NCBI GenBank assembly: GCA_016808115.1
Contig: JAEQBH010000290.1
Location: 304,156-368,155 of the forward strand
DNA length: 64,000 nt
From: Tetrastigma voinierianum
Taxonomy: Eukaryota > Streptophyta > Magnoliopsida > Vitales > Vitaceae
Direction: 5' to 3'
Both the position numbers and the translations under genes were made by a program. The first letter of the stretch is position 1. The number at the start of each line of letters is the position of its first letter. The notes beneath the pieces were generated by a model that saw only the letters and a list, made by a program, of their open reading frames with translations, had not been told where the DNA came from and searched no databases. Positions 46,038 through 57,061 of the stretch are shown piece by piece.

Positions 46038-46897
46038 TGATACGAACCCCGTCAACTTGTGAGGAGACCCGTGATCGAATTAGCTCGAAAGAACCGCTCT
46101 AGCATCGGCTTGGATGGATGACCTTGACCCGTTGCTTATATGGAAGCAAGAACCTTGGTATATGTGAGGACGCCACAATCGGTGATGGAGATCCGATTGA
46201 TAAGGTCTTGATGAAGCAGCCACGGAATAACCGATAAGTTGAGTTCTTCTAAAGAACGAAGAAATTTATACTCAATTTATTAATACTTAAAACTTGAAGA
46301 ATACAAAGATAACAAGCCTTTAAATAGGCCAAAAAATGAAGAATAGAAACTAAATATTATTACAAGGAAAGTAAATATTTGGCCAAAAACAAGAAAGAAA
46401 CTAACATACTTTTCTAAACTACTACACACTAAAAATATCCATGAAGGAAAAAAAAAAAAAGGAAACTATACTAATTTTAGGACAAGGCAGTAATAGAATT
46501 AGCGGTAATGCGGAACAAATCAGCGGCAAATCTAGAACAAATCATCTCCAAATCTACCTTAAATCAGCTCCAAAATAATGCAAATCATTTGCAAATCATC
46601 ACCAAATCTAAGCAAACCTTTTCTAAAAAAATAGCAACTCTATTTAACTAGAAAAGCGAGACTTTCTAAATTAAATAAAGCAACTCTACTTTGACTTGGA
46701 GAACAAATCTTTCTAAAATAAACCAACTCCAAATCAAAATAGTAATAAAACTCAAAACACTTGGAAATAGAAATATATTAGGTGTTTCCAAGGTTTCACA
46801 GCCTCCAAATCTGAATTTTCCAAAATTAAGATTGAATTCCCAATGTATGTTGTAAATGCTCTAGCATCACGGATCCTTTGTGCTTTGATTTTCATCA
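46038..46897 (-). repeat. 3' LTR of element E
   Basis: 860 bp, paired with 49126-49977. On the sense strand it has an array of GATTTG words every 14-20 bp (46490-46620), including the inverted repeat GCAAATGATTTGC, and a TATA-like CCTATTTAAAGGC at 46316-46328 about 170 bp downstream. Confidence 0.87.
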
Positions 46898-49125
46898 TTC
46901 CCCCTTTCCTCGAAAAGATTCGTCCCCGAATCTTAACCATAATGTTGATGGCATGAAAATAAATACATATCCTTCACAGTCCATCCTTTTTGGGATCCAA
47001 GTAATACATGTATAACACATGTACTAATAAATTCCTCCCACTTGGCTTTAGGCTCTTTTGTCTCCTCGGGTGGCAAAATCACCGGGGTCATCCTCGGGGA
47101 TTACATACTTGAACTCTGTGTAACAAGGAAGAAACAATACCCAAACCTTGAAGAATCAAGATCGTTGAGTCTCAAGCGTCTCTTTGTACAAAAGTACAAA
47201 CATAGGCTTTAGAATAAAAAACACTCTTTAGTTCACTATCTTTTGTATAAAGCTTTCTCTTCTTTTTGTTTCCCTTCTTGTTCATGTTCCTTCGATCTTT
47301 TTTGTTTTCTCTCTTTTCGATTTGTTCACTTTAAGATCTTTTTCCTTTCCTCTCTTTTCTTTTCTCACTCTCTTTCCTTCTATCACTTTCCTTTCCTGTT
47401 GTTTTTCTTCTATTTCTTTCTTTCTTTTTCTTTCTCATTCTCTTTTGAATCATGGTCTTGATTTCCTTGTCTGGTCACCTCTTGTTCTTGTTCTATTTTG
47501 GGCTTGGCATTGGGTGGCTTATCTTCCTTCCTCCATTGATTCAACTTCCAAGTGGATGAAATTGGACTAGGTTCAGAACGTGTGTGTTAGTCATCCTCCT
47601 ACTTGACTTGAGTTCACCGATCTTGATAGCCTATCCTGTGATTCTCCAACTCTACGTAATGTTGCAATTCCACCACCTTTTGAATCCTTTGTTAAACTGC
47701 GAAACACGCCATTGTAGCCTCTCGATCTTTGATATTTCTTCTGTCATTGCAACCTTCATCTCCTTATAATACTCCTTTACACTACGATTGCCTTGCCTTA
47801 GGTTTTGCAACTTGTTGTACAACTCCCGGTAGTAGTAAGTTGAAACAAATCTCTTTCGCATCACCCTCTTCATCTCTTCCCATGTTTCCACAACCGGCTC
47901 CCTATTCCGTCTCATATTAAAACTAGACCAGATCCCACCGCTGCATATCAAGAGTCTATGTAACAAGTTTCACCTTCCTATTTTCGAATAATCGTGACAA
48001 TAAAAACCAACTCCACCTTCCTCTCCCATAAAGACCATACCTCAGGTCATTCTTTCCTTGGAAAGATGGAATCTTCATTTAATGTTTCTCAAATTATTAT
48101 CTTCCTGAGTTCTTTACAGCTTCTCTATGTCTCCCCCCCCATACCTCCTATTACTAACACCCAGAATCATAACCATTCTCATCTTGAAGTCTCCTCAAGT
48201 GTACTCTTCTTCTCTGCAGCGCCCCTCTTCTTGCGGCCTTTCCTTCTGTTGTGGGAGGTTTGTGTTTAGTGAGCTTTAACTCCACCTCTCATGGAATTGT
48301 TCCAATTCAGCCTTAAATATCTCTTTGCTTCACTAGTTAAGGCCTCATAATGAACTTCATATTGACTCCTCCGAGTCATACTTTTGGATGTTTTATTTGT
48401 TGTTTGCCATATTCTTTGTAAAAACAAGGTTAAAAAAGAAAATAATAAAATAGGACCTCACCAAATCACTCCTCACATGTTTGCACTCAAGAATGATTCA
48501 CTTAGTTCGCTCGTGTTTTCACACAATATATTTGGGTTTTTTTTTCTCTCTCTAAATCTGACCACTCTTGCCTTTTTTCCCTCAGAATTTCTCTTTTAGT
48601 TCTTTTGGAACTAATCAAACAAATCGATTTTTTACGCAAAATCAATCGAGCCATGCCAAGGGCCAGGTTGGTGGCGTCAACAAATATTCAAGTCTTTACT
48701 TAAGGCAACAAAATAGGGACACCAAAAATTTTGATTTTTCATAAGGCTTTTTTTGTTTATATTATGGTGGGGACTTGATTTCCAATATTTGGAATAATAA
48801 TATATAAAAAATTTATAAGTTTTTTTTTTATTTTTTCAACGATTTCTTTTCCTTTGCTTTCCTTTTTCTGTTTTTTTTTTTTTTTGTAACTTGGGATGGA
48901 GGGTTCGAAAAAAGAAAAACAATAAAAAATTATATCAGGTCAAGAATGAAAAATCGGACTTGGGATGGAGTAGATATTAGGTTGTAGAGCTAAAATTGGG
49001 GGATTGAGCAGATTTAGAAGGTATGGATAGAGCGGTGACTAAGATGGTTTGGACAAAGAAAAAAATAATAATAATAATAAAAGATAAATGACAGGAAAAA
49101 ATAGAACACATTTGCTCGTCTCAAA
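46898..49125 (-). other. Internal sequence of element E without pol
   Basis: Beside the 3' LTR, the minus strand encodes MVKIRGRIFSRKGG, the usual C-terminal end of such polyproteins overlapping the polypurine tract. 47235-47460 is a pyrimidine-rich stretch (purine-rich on the sense strand) and 48540-48590 and 48820-48890 are T-rich. 48000-49125 shows no gene. Directly inside the 5' LTR the sense strand reads TTTGAGACGAGC, possibly a decayed TTTGGTATCAGAGC primer site. Confidence 0.6.
47652..47966 (-). pseudogene. gag fragment of element E
   Basis: The 104-residue frame includes TWEEMKRVMRKRFVSTYYYR then ELYNKLQNLRQGNRSVKEYY and KEMKVAM, the core of a chromovirus/gypsy gag domain (W..LK..M..RF.P..Y...L..KL..L.QG..SV..Y). 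After VAM the reading frame becomes unlike gag, indicating a deletion or frameshift. The N-terminus is unclear because 47967 onward contains stops. Confidence 0.8.
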
Positions 49126-49977
49126 TGATACGAACCAGTCAACTTGTAGGGGCAGTGATCGGAATTAGCTCGAAATAACCGCTCAGCATCGGCTTGGATG
49201 GATATGACGGGTTGCTTATGGAAGCAAGAACCTTGGTATATGTAGAGGGACGCCACAATCGGTGATGGGAGTCAGATTGATAAGTCTTGATGAGCATACA
49301 CGGAATATGGAGAGTAAGTTCAAGGAGTTCTTTTAAAGAACCAAAAGTTCTCTCTCATTTATTAATGCTTAAAACTTGGAAGAACATACAAAGATAACAA
49401 GCCTTTAAATAGGCCAAAAAATATGAAGAATAGAAACTAATGTTAAACTAAGGAAAGTAAAATGTTTGGCCAAAAACAAGAAGGAAACTAACATACTTTT
49501 CCTAAACTACTACACTAAAAATATCCATGAAGGAGAAAAACTATATAATTTTAGGACAAGGCTTGTGTACAATTAGCAGCAAATCTGGAACAAATCAGCA
49601 TGCAAATCTGGAACAAATCATCTCTAAATCTGCAGCCAAAATCGGCTCGAAAATAGCGGCAAATCATTTGCAAATCATCACAAATCTAAAGCAAACCTTT
49701 TCTAAAAAAAGAAATAGCAACTCTACATTTAACTAGAAAAACAGAGACTTTCACATTAAATAAAGCAACTCCCTACTTTGACTTGGAGAACAAATCTTTC
49801 TAAAAATAAACCAATAAATCAAAATAAATAATAAGCTAAAACGGAAATAGAAATATATTAGGTGTTTCAAGTTTCCGCGACCTCCTAAATCTGAATTTTC
49901 CAAAATTAAGATTGAATTCCCAATGTATGTTGTAAATGCTCTAGCATCACGGATCCTTTGTGCTTTGATTTTCATCA
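49126..49977 (-). repeat. 5' LTR of element E
   Basis: 852 bp, matching 46038-46897 with many small indels. The GATTTG array on the sense strand is at about 49560-49690. Confidence 0.87.
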
Positions 49978-51400
49978 TTCTCCAACTACAAGAATTCGAT
50001 GTGGAAATCAAAGATAAGAAGGGCTCCAAAAACCTGGTGGTCGATCATCTGTCAAGATTGGAAATTTCGGAATAGGTGTATGAAAATAAAGTTTAGATTG
50101 ATGATACATTCCTCAATGACCGAATACTAGCCTTATTGTAGGCTGAACGCCTCCATGGTTTCAGAGCATTGCTAGTATCTTGTCGCCGATATTATTAAGT
50201 CACGAGCTCAACACATAGAAGGGTTCTTCATAGAGAAGTGAAGCATTATTTTTGGGATGAACCCTTACTCTTTAGACAAGGTGCGGACCAAATTATTTGG
50301 TGATATGTGCCGAAAAGTGAAATGGGAGATATTTTGAAGCACTGTCACTCTTTGGAGTGTGGAGGCCATTTCAATGGGAAAAGAATAGCCACAAAAGTGC
50401 TAGAATCAGGATTTTATTTGCCCTCTCTATTCAAGGATGCCCACTTGTTTACTAACTCATGTGATCGGTGTTAAAGGACCCGGCTTGATATTGGAAAAGT
50501 AAATGCAGACCATTCTAGAGGTGGAACTCTTTGATGTATAGAGGATTAACTTTATGGGACCTTCCCATCCTTCTATGGCTACAAATACATACTACTAGCC
50601 ATGGATTATGTTTCAAGGTGGGTGGAGGCTATTCCAACCACTACTTGTGATCTGAATAGTATTGAAGTTAAATAGATCGAGCAATATTCTCAAGGTTTTG
50701 GAACTCAATTTTGTGATTAGTGATGAAGGTTCACACTTTTTCAATAAGCTGTTCACATCTCTTTTGTCTAAATACATTGTGAAACACCGAGTATCACTAG
50801 CATATCACCCTCAATGCAATGGGCAAGCAGAAGTGTCGAGCCCAGGAATCGAGAGATATTGGAAAAGGCGGTGAATGTGACGAGAAAGATTGGGCAAAAT
50901 AAGATTGATGGCAGCTTATGGGCATACCGGACAACATTCAAGACTCCTTTGGGGATGTCCCCTTACAAGATTGTTTATGGGAAGGCGTGTCACTTACCGG
51001 TGGAATTAGAGCACAACGCTTATTGGGCAACTAGGATGCTAAACATGAATTTGGAGACGGAGTTAGGGAGAAAGGATTACTTCAATTCAGATGAGCTCGA
51101 AGAATTTCGACTATGATGCTTCACAGCTCAAGAATATATAAGAAAAATACCAAGGTTTGGCATGATAAACACTTAGTGAAGAATGAGTTTAAACCGGGGC
51201 AACAAGTACTACTTTTCAATTAAAGAATGAAATTGTTCTCAGGAAAGCTCAAATCAATATGGTCCAGGCCTTTTATGATCACAAACTTTTTCCTTATGGT
51301 AGTGTAGAGTTGGTACATCCAGAAAAAGGTACCTTTAAAGTAAATGGGAAAATATTGAAGACTTATTTTGGGGTTAACTTGAAAAGTACAAGTTTTCTAC
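49978..51400 (+). pseudogene. RNase H end and integrase of element D
   Basis: The sequence after element E continues as LQLQEFDVEIKDKKG and VVDHLSRLE. The integrase zinc-binding region is near 50340-50470 (HCHSLECGGHFNGKRIATKV, SLFKDAH, SCDRC). The core shows YVSRWVEAIPTTT near 50605-50645, the second Asp as VISDEGSHFFNKLF at 50716-50757, and the Glu region NGQAEV with AYHPQ at 50800-50835. The frame 50814-51116 is open for 100 residues (SLWAYRTTFKTPLGMSPYK, KACHLPVELEHNAYWA). The first catalytic Asp region is disrupted by stops around 50540-50570. The C-terminal part to 51400 is interrupted. Confidence 0.87.
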
Positions 51401-52139
51401 AAGTTTGAGACCACCTTGAGTAGTGCATTGAAGCATTAACCAGATCCTTAAGCAATTCCAATTGGTGGACACCAGTCATTGAGATGTAGCTTTGTCGAGC
51501 TAGCAATATTAAACAAAGCGCTACTTGGGAGGCAACCCAAGCCTTTTGAAGTTTTGATTTCCTAAATTTAGTTTTAGTTGTTTTGTTAGTGTTTTGCTTA
51601 TGCTTTTAGAAATTTGAGTTTTCTTGGGGTTCTTAGTTTATAATCTATTTGGTTTTGTTTTTGTTGTGTTTTCAAGCTCTAAGGTTAATGCGACGACATA
51701 AGGGTAGCTTGAGAAATCGATTACAGACTCGGAAAAATGTGGCACATCATGTTGAGGGAGTATTCAAACACTTAGAATTTTTTTTTTTCAAAAATGTTCC
51801 CTCAACATTGCAACATTAGATCCCAACGTCGTGATGTTGGGCTTAACCTATCCTTGAAGCCTGCAATAGCAATCGCGATCTTTGATTTCTTGTCGCAACA
51901 TTAACCTAAAAGAAAAACAACTTGCCCTTTGTAACATCACAACGTTGGAAATCAACGTCGTGATGTTGAATGTCACCATTTGTAACATCGATGTTAGATT
52001 TCAGCGTCAACATTGGTAGAAAATTTTTTGTTCACTCTCTAGAATGTCACGACGTTGCCTTGTCTTTAAGTCAATAATAGTCTAATTTTTCTACACTTCT
52101 TCATCTAAACCCTAATTCGCTCTCAAACCTTCTTGTAGA
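51401..52139 (+). repeat. Spacer of element D with CGTCGTGATG palindrome array
   Basis: Between integrase and ORF2 are several inverted repeats with one core: CCAACGTCGTGATGTTGG (51823-51840), AACATCACAACGTT (about 51932-51945), CAACGTCGTGATGTTG (about 51953-51968), the perfect palindrome TAACATCGATGTTA (51983-51996), and GTCACGACGTTG near 52046. The 9-mer TCGTGATGT is also in the LTR palindrome of element A. A TATA-poor TTTAAG and an AAACCCTAATTC word follow at about 52068 and 52108. No coding sequence. Confidence 0.8.
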
Positions 52140-53700
52140 TTCCTCCATAGTCGATCTCTCACCCGCTTTACACATGGTCACCAAGTGCCTTAGAGAGCCC
52201 AAGCCCCACTTTTGATCGTGCATTGCTAGTCCTCCATTCCTTAAGGTTCCTTCAAGCTTCAAGCAGACCATTTCCGGGTATCAAACTTCAGGTTTGTCAC
52301 TTCTTTGGCCTTGTTTTATGTTAGGGGGTAGAAGTTGTGGGTGTCTTGAAGCTCTAGAGGATTATCTTTGTTTGAAAGACCACTGATTTTACAAATCGCC
52401 CTGGCGGTAGATCTGAGTTTTAGTGAAATTTTAAGTTGGGCGGCTATACAAGAGTCGTGTGCTCACCTTCATGGATTAAGTGCGATAGTGTGGATTCAAC
52501 ATATATATAACCCCGTCCTCAGCCATAAGCGACTAAGGTGTGATTATGTCTTGAAGAAGCAAAGGTGAGCTCGAAGAGTTGTAAGTGGAGGAGCCACTAG
52601 AGGATTATGATCATCATAAATTTTTGAATTTGGGAGCCTCCAAGAAGTTCACCCTCATATCGAAGAATCGTTCAAAGAGAAGGGCTTCCACCACCCCGAA
52701 GATTTCTTACGAAAACCTGGCAAAGAAAGGGTGGAAGGCACTTTGCCGACCCACAGGCATTTGCCGTGATGGTTGTACATAGATTCTACGCCAACTTAAC
52801 TTCCCATGTGGTGAAACAAGTACGGGTGAGGATTGTGTTTGTAGATTCAGTATGAGTTTATCGATGAGTTTCATAACTTGGAATGTCAGTTAGTGACAAC
52901 GCGTCTGATACACTTCGAAGACCCTAAGCTGCAGGGTGCAAATGCTCACCCGATGGTAAAGGTAGTGGAAAACCTGACATTGAGGGCATGTAGTGCATTT
53001 TCAAGGCCAAGAATTTTGCCTATATCCCAGGTATGGCATCGCTATCCAGCTTCTGCCTCATTCCGACTACGATAATGTGAAGTTGCGCAGCTCGCTTTTA
53101 TCTATGCTATTATTCGAGACATTCCCTTCGATGTGGAGCAAGTCATAGAGGATGTCATCCATAGTAACAAGGAAGCTAAAATGAACCTCGAGCACCCATT
53201 CCTCATTTAAGGATTGTGCAAGAAAGCCGGGGTGCCCTTGGAAAGTAATGAGGCTTGGATACATCTCATTAGAGCAATTGTCTTTTGAAGAAAAACAAGT
53301 CGAGTACCATGTCACGAGGAGTGTATGACTCAGGAATGAGCCTTCGGATGGGGGCGAGTTGCTGAAAGCTATCGGTATGTATGGGGGCAAGATGACAAGC
53401 CGAGGGGAGAAGTGGGCTAGTCTTCTGCCAAACCTCCATCCCCGCGTCTCATGAGGAGGAGACTGATCCCACTCCCTACTCCTGTTGAGGATCAAGTTTA
53501 AGACCTCACAATGAGGTTCTATGCTTTACGGGATGAAACAAAGAACACCATGTCTTGATGAGACAAGAGATGGATGAGCTAAAGCACAAAATAGGCACAA
53601 TTTTCCAGAATCAAGGATCATCAAGCAATAACTCATACGCTCTAAGCTGTCACATGCCACCACACGCTACCGCCGATTGATCATTTAGATCACTAGGGTT
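52140..53700 (+). pseudogene. ORF2 of element D
   Basis: Decayed copy of the post-integrase ORF. Recognisable parts: KKFTLISKNRS at about 52645-52680 (the start of the conserved region), GWKALCRPTG near 52735, FIDEFHNLECQL-like and VTTRLIHFEDPKLQGANAHP at 52880-52950, PRILPISQVWHRYPASASF-like at 53010-53070, then a change of frame to FIYAIIRDIPFDVEQVIEDV (53096-53160) and GLCKKAGVPLESNEAW (53212-53260). A Gln-rich, likely helical end extends to about 53640. At least four frameshifts or stops occur. The minus-strand ORF at 53067-53495 is its shadow. Confidence 0.7.
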
Positions 53701-55084
53701 TTCCTCTTGCCAGTTTATACTTCATGCCATTAGGGACAATGTACATTTCTAATTGGGGGTGTGGGTGATTGGTTTGGGGTTTTTTTATATTGGCTCTTGA
53801 TTGTTTAATTATTGTCATTCGTTGCCTACGATCAGAGGGAGCTCTGTTAGGTAGTATAGTTTAAAGTAATTTGCATGCTTTAGGTTGTTGTTTTTGTTTG
53901 TTTCATGTTTCTTACTTGCTTGTGTCTTGTATGTGTTTTCAGGTGTGTTTAGGGTGTCTTGAGTGAGTTTGATGCCATTGATTGCTAATAGAAGGTCATA
54001 TTGAACAGGTGTGAAAAAGGCCTGATATAAAGTGAATTGGACCCTTTAGGTTTGAATGATGCAGAATTGTATGCTTCCATGGTAGCATGGGTGACTTAGC
54101 TGATTACCCCCTTTGTGTGTAGCTTCAAGGCTATTTCTCAAGATCTATCACACACACACTCTTGATCTCCCTTGTATACCTTAGTCTTGAACCCCTTTAC
54201 CTTGAATTCAACTCACCTTGGGGGAATTTAACCACCTAAGTGATGGGACACCTAAGTAAAAGAGGATTTCCATTGAGCCTAAAAAAAAATGATAAAAATC
54301 AAAAGAAAAGAAAAATGTCAAAAATAGGTTGGTGAATCAGAATAAGTGGGATTGTCCAATCGGAATCCCGGGCATAGTCTAAGGGGCCTTGAAAGGCCTT
54401 TTAAAGCCTAATGCCTTGAGCCAACTAGCCGGGAGTCATTGACTTCATTGCCCACTACATGGGACAAAAGATGGATCATTCCCACGACCTAGGGCCTTTG
54501 AGTTTGGTTGAATGTTCAAGGTGAAGTTTGAGGGGAACTAAATGCCCGGTGCCCTTAACCAATTGGTGGGGAGTCGCCAATGGATCCCCGCTATAGGGAC
54601 ACTCACCTAAAACTTCTTGGCACTGGTTTTCTTTCATTTTTAGGTATGTTGGTATTTTATTTATTTATTTATTTATTTATTTATTTTGGGTATTTTAGTA
54701 TGAAAATAAATTTTGCGTTCTTATCCTTTCTTAGTTAGCTTCTCTCAAATAGGTGAGTTGAGCCTAGAGGCTAGGGAGTGCTAGGACCTTACTATATCGG
54801 AGATCATGCATTCCTACTTAGCTTCAGCAGGAAAAGTCATTGGAGACACAGAGTTGGTTGCCTCGTTCAGCTGTGCCTTGCTTTGGAACATTCCTTAGAG
54901 TTTAAATGTTTAAGGGTCTAAATTTTTTTGTTAAAAGGCCAACTAGGAGGTGGTATTCATGGTGATCCTTCTTTTTGGCGTCATGTTATCATACTCATCT
55001 CATTGGTGTTAGTTCTTATCAATTTTAGTATTTTTTTTTTTTTGTCGTGAGTCAGTCTTTTGCTTGGGGACAAGAAAGAAGCTA
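53701..55084 (+). other. 3' UTR of element D
   Basis: No ORF. It has GGGACAATGTACATTTCTAA followed by TTGGGGGTG at 53730-53760, a polypurine-like string well inside the UTR. The duplicated 3' UTR motif is present at 54405-54475 and 54540-54600 (for example CTTAACCAATTGGTGGGGAG). A TTTA microsatellite runs 54655-54686. A hairpin TTGCTTGGGGACAAG is at 55060-55075 with its second arm mutated. Confidence 0.7.
54655..54686 (+). repeat. (TTTA)n microsatellite
   Basis: About eight perfect TTTA units in the 3' UTR of element D. Confidence 0.92.
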
Positions 55085-55096
55085 AGTTTGGGGGTG
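55085..55096 (+). other. Polypurine tract of element D
   Basis: AGTTTGGGGGTG stands directly before the TGATGAG start of the 3' LTR; AAGTTTGGGGGTG is the usual form in Athila-type elements. Confidence 0.85.
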
Positions 55097-56292
55097 TGAT
55101 GAGTTTCCAAAAACAATCATTACGTACCCGGGTTTTGGTATGTTTTAGATCTTTTCAAGGATTAATTTAGTAGCATTTTCGTTTCATAAACTAATATGTA
55201 GTTCCATTTTGCATTGTAAGTTAAATTGAGACATTTTGGAGGCTAAAAGAGGGAGGAGTGAAGATCTTGCTCTAATGTCGAGATGTCCCAAGCCTAGTTA
55301 GGAATGCGGAAGTGCTCTTTTTTTGGGTTTTAAAGGAAGGATGACCGATGGAGAAAGGGTTCGCACATTGAGAGAGAGTGGTTGGCTGAATAATAGAAGG
55401 AGGCGGACATAGAGATCAACATCTACCATGGGGAGGTTTGTGAATCGGAGGAAGAAGATTGAGCATCCACCAATCTTTCAGCATTAGAGTTCTTCTGCCT
55501 TTACTTTCATGTTTTCTCTAGATTATATGATGTACACAATTTTCAATATGTTCTAAACTTACAATCTAAGGTTTTTGGATGTATTTTAGACATGAAGTTT
55601 ATATTTAATTGCTAGAATTCTTTCTTTTATTGTTTCTTGGGAGTAAACCTCTATTGATTCATGCTTGATTTCGTTTGCATATTAATATCTTGCCAATACT
55701 AATGTGGTGAGTGATTCTCTATGAGATATGAGAAGGGAGTAGAGAGTTAGACTCAGGTGAATCAACCTAATTAGCTAGGTGGTGTAGAAATCATCAGTAA
55801 TTAGGAGGCATGTAGGGTTCTTGGGATGTAAGGCACTGCTAATGCTTGGGGTTGAGCTGAGAAGCAAGAAACCTAGTATTAGTTGGTAGGTTACTTAACC
55901 TCGAGAGAGGCTTGTAATTAAAATAGTAAAAGGCACGCCTTGGAGGAACTCTCTTAAACATTAGAGATAAGACTCTAGTTAAAATATAGCGGGATGTCAA
56001 TTGCAAAAACCCTAGAACCTCTTTATCTTAGAAACCCTTAACTGGCATTGATCAACACTATTTTTACAATTTAGTATTTTAATTTAGATTTTTGTTCAAA
56101 ATCATCACAACTGTTCGTTTGGATATTAGGGAGATAGTCCAATTTCAGTACTTAGAATCCCATTCCTCCCTGTGGATCAATCTTTGTACGTTTAGTACAC
56201 TGTATTACTTGACATGCGTATACTTGCACAAATAGGCATTAATTCCACATCTGTTCACATAATTTTAATACAAAACACAAAAAATGCCTATC
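55097..56292 (+). repeat. 3' LTR of element D
   Basis: 1196 bp from TGATGAGTTTCC to GCCTATC; the final base of the expected ATCA reads G. It aligns with 39043-40241 with substitutions and small indels throughout. Decayed palindrome AATGTCGAGATGTC at about 55273-55287. Confidence 0.9.
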
Positions 56293-57061
56293 GGTAACCC
56301 GTAGTGTCTTAACTACCAACTGTAAAAAATTGCTTCTTCATCATTCAAATCAAGAGCCATGATTGTATCAATTAATTATAGGCTTGATGATATATCTTCA
56401 CAATCCATTTCAACTATAGTAAGAGATTTTGCCAAGCATTGTTCAAGAGGATCTCTTTTTTCAAAGTCGCTGAAACATTGACTCGAGATGGAATCAAAGT
56501 ATCAATCCTCATGCAACTAGCATTTACATAAATTTGAAATTTCATGCTCTTGTACAAGTTGAATTTTACTTGATCTTCACCCAATCTGAGTGTGAGCTCT
56601 ACGTTTTTCACATCAATTAGTGCTTGATCAGTGGCAAGAAATAGTCTCCCTAAAATTAGTGGTGCTTATTGATCTTCTTCCAAATCTAAGACCACAAAAT
56701 CCACCGAAAAGATAAACTTGTCAACTTTGACCAAAACGTCTTCAATAATACCCTTTGGAAAAGTCATCGACCTATCTTCCATTTGAAGTTAGAGAGATAA
56801 GAGTGATCTCCCCTAAGTTCATCTTTTTAGCCACCAAGAAAGGCATTAGATTAATGCTTGCCCTTAGATCACAAAGTGCCTTGCTAAGGTATGCTCCCCA
56901 ATAATACACGGGATAGTAAAACTACCCGGATCTTTGAGTTTTTCTAGAAGTTTCCTTTGTATAATTGCACTGCAATTTTCCGATAAACTGACCATCCCAT
57001 AAGCATCTAGCTTCTTTTTGTTGCTCATAATCTCCTTCATGAATTTTACATAATTCGGCAT
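56293..57061 (-). pseudogene. Protease region of element C
   Basis: 57061-56864 has the pre-protease segment MPNYVKFMKEIMSNKKKLDA, then ENCSAIIQRKLLEKLKDPGS and FTIPCIIGEHTL. The active site should follow: with a frameshift the region near 56860-56840 gives DLRASINLMPF-like residues, where DLGA is expected. Further frames give KVDKFIFSVDFVVLD-like and a decayed ILGRPFLAT near 56650, and 56611-56414 gives VELTLRLGEDQVKFNLYKSM, the end of the domain. Element D cuts the linker after it. Several frameshifts are present. Confidence 0.8.

Larger units (their letters stand above)
46038..49977 (-). mobile_element. Element E: gypsy deletion derivative
   Basis: Two LTRs (46038-46897 and 49126-49977, on the plus strand from TGATACGAACC to TTTTCATCA) enclose 2.2 kb. 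The minus strand is sense: the polypurine tract CGAGGAAAGGGGGAA lies beside 46897 and a gag piece is at 47652-47966. Protease, RT and integrase are absent. The flanks GGTCC and TTCTC do not match; joining them directly gives in-frame element D codons (RWVLLQLQEF), so there is no visible target duplication. Confidence 0.85.
39043..56292 (+). mobile_element. Element D: Athila-type element, same family as A, interrupted
   Basis: 5' LTR 39043-40241, primer site 40248-40267, gag 40385 onward, protease, RT/RNase H, integrase to about 51300, spacer, ORF2 52140-53700, 3' UTR, polypurine tract 55085-55096, 3' LTR 55097-56292. It is inserted in element C. The flanks ACTAA (39038-39042) and GGTAA (56293-56297) agree at three of five bases, so a decayed duplication is possible but not shown. 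Inside it are a solo LTR (41271-42920) and element E (46038-49977); without these it is about 11.7 kb. Stops are dense in pol, so D is an old copy. Confidence 0.9.

Noticed and set aside
47235..47600. Phe/Ser-rich plus-strand ORFs resembling membrane proteins
   Set aside because: They come from a pyrimidine-rich tract inside element E, whose coding strand is minus.
53067..53495. 142-residue minus-strand ORF
   Set aside because: Antisense to ORF2 of element D, which matches the ORF2 family on the plus strand.
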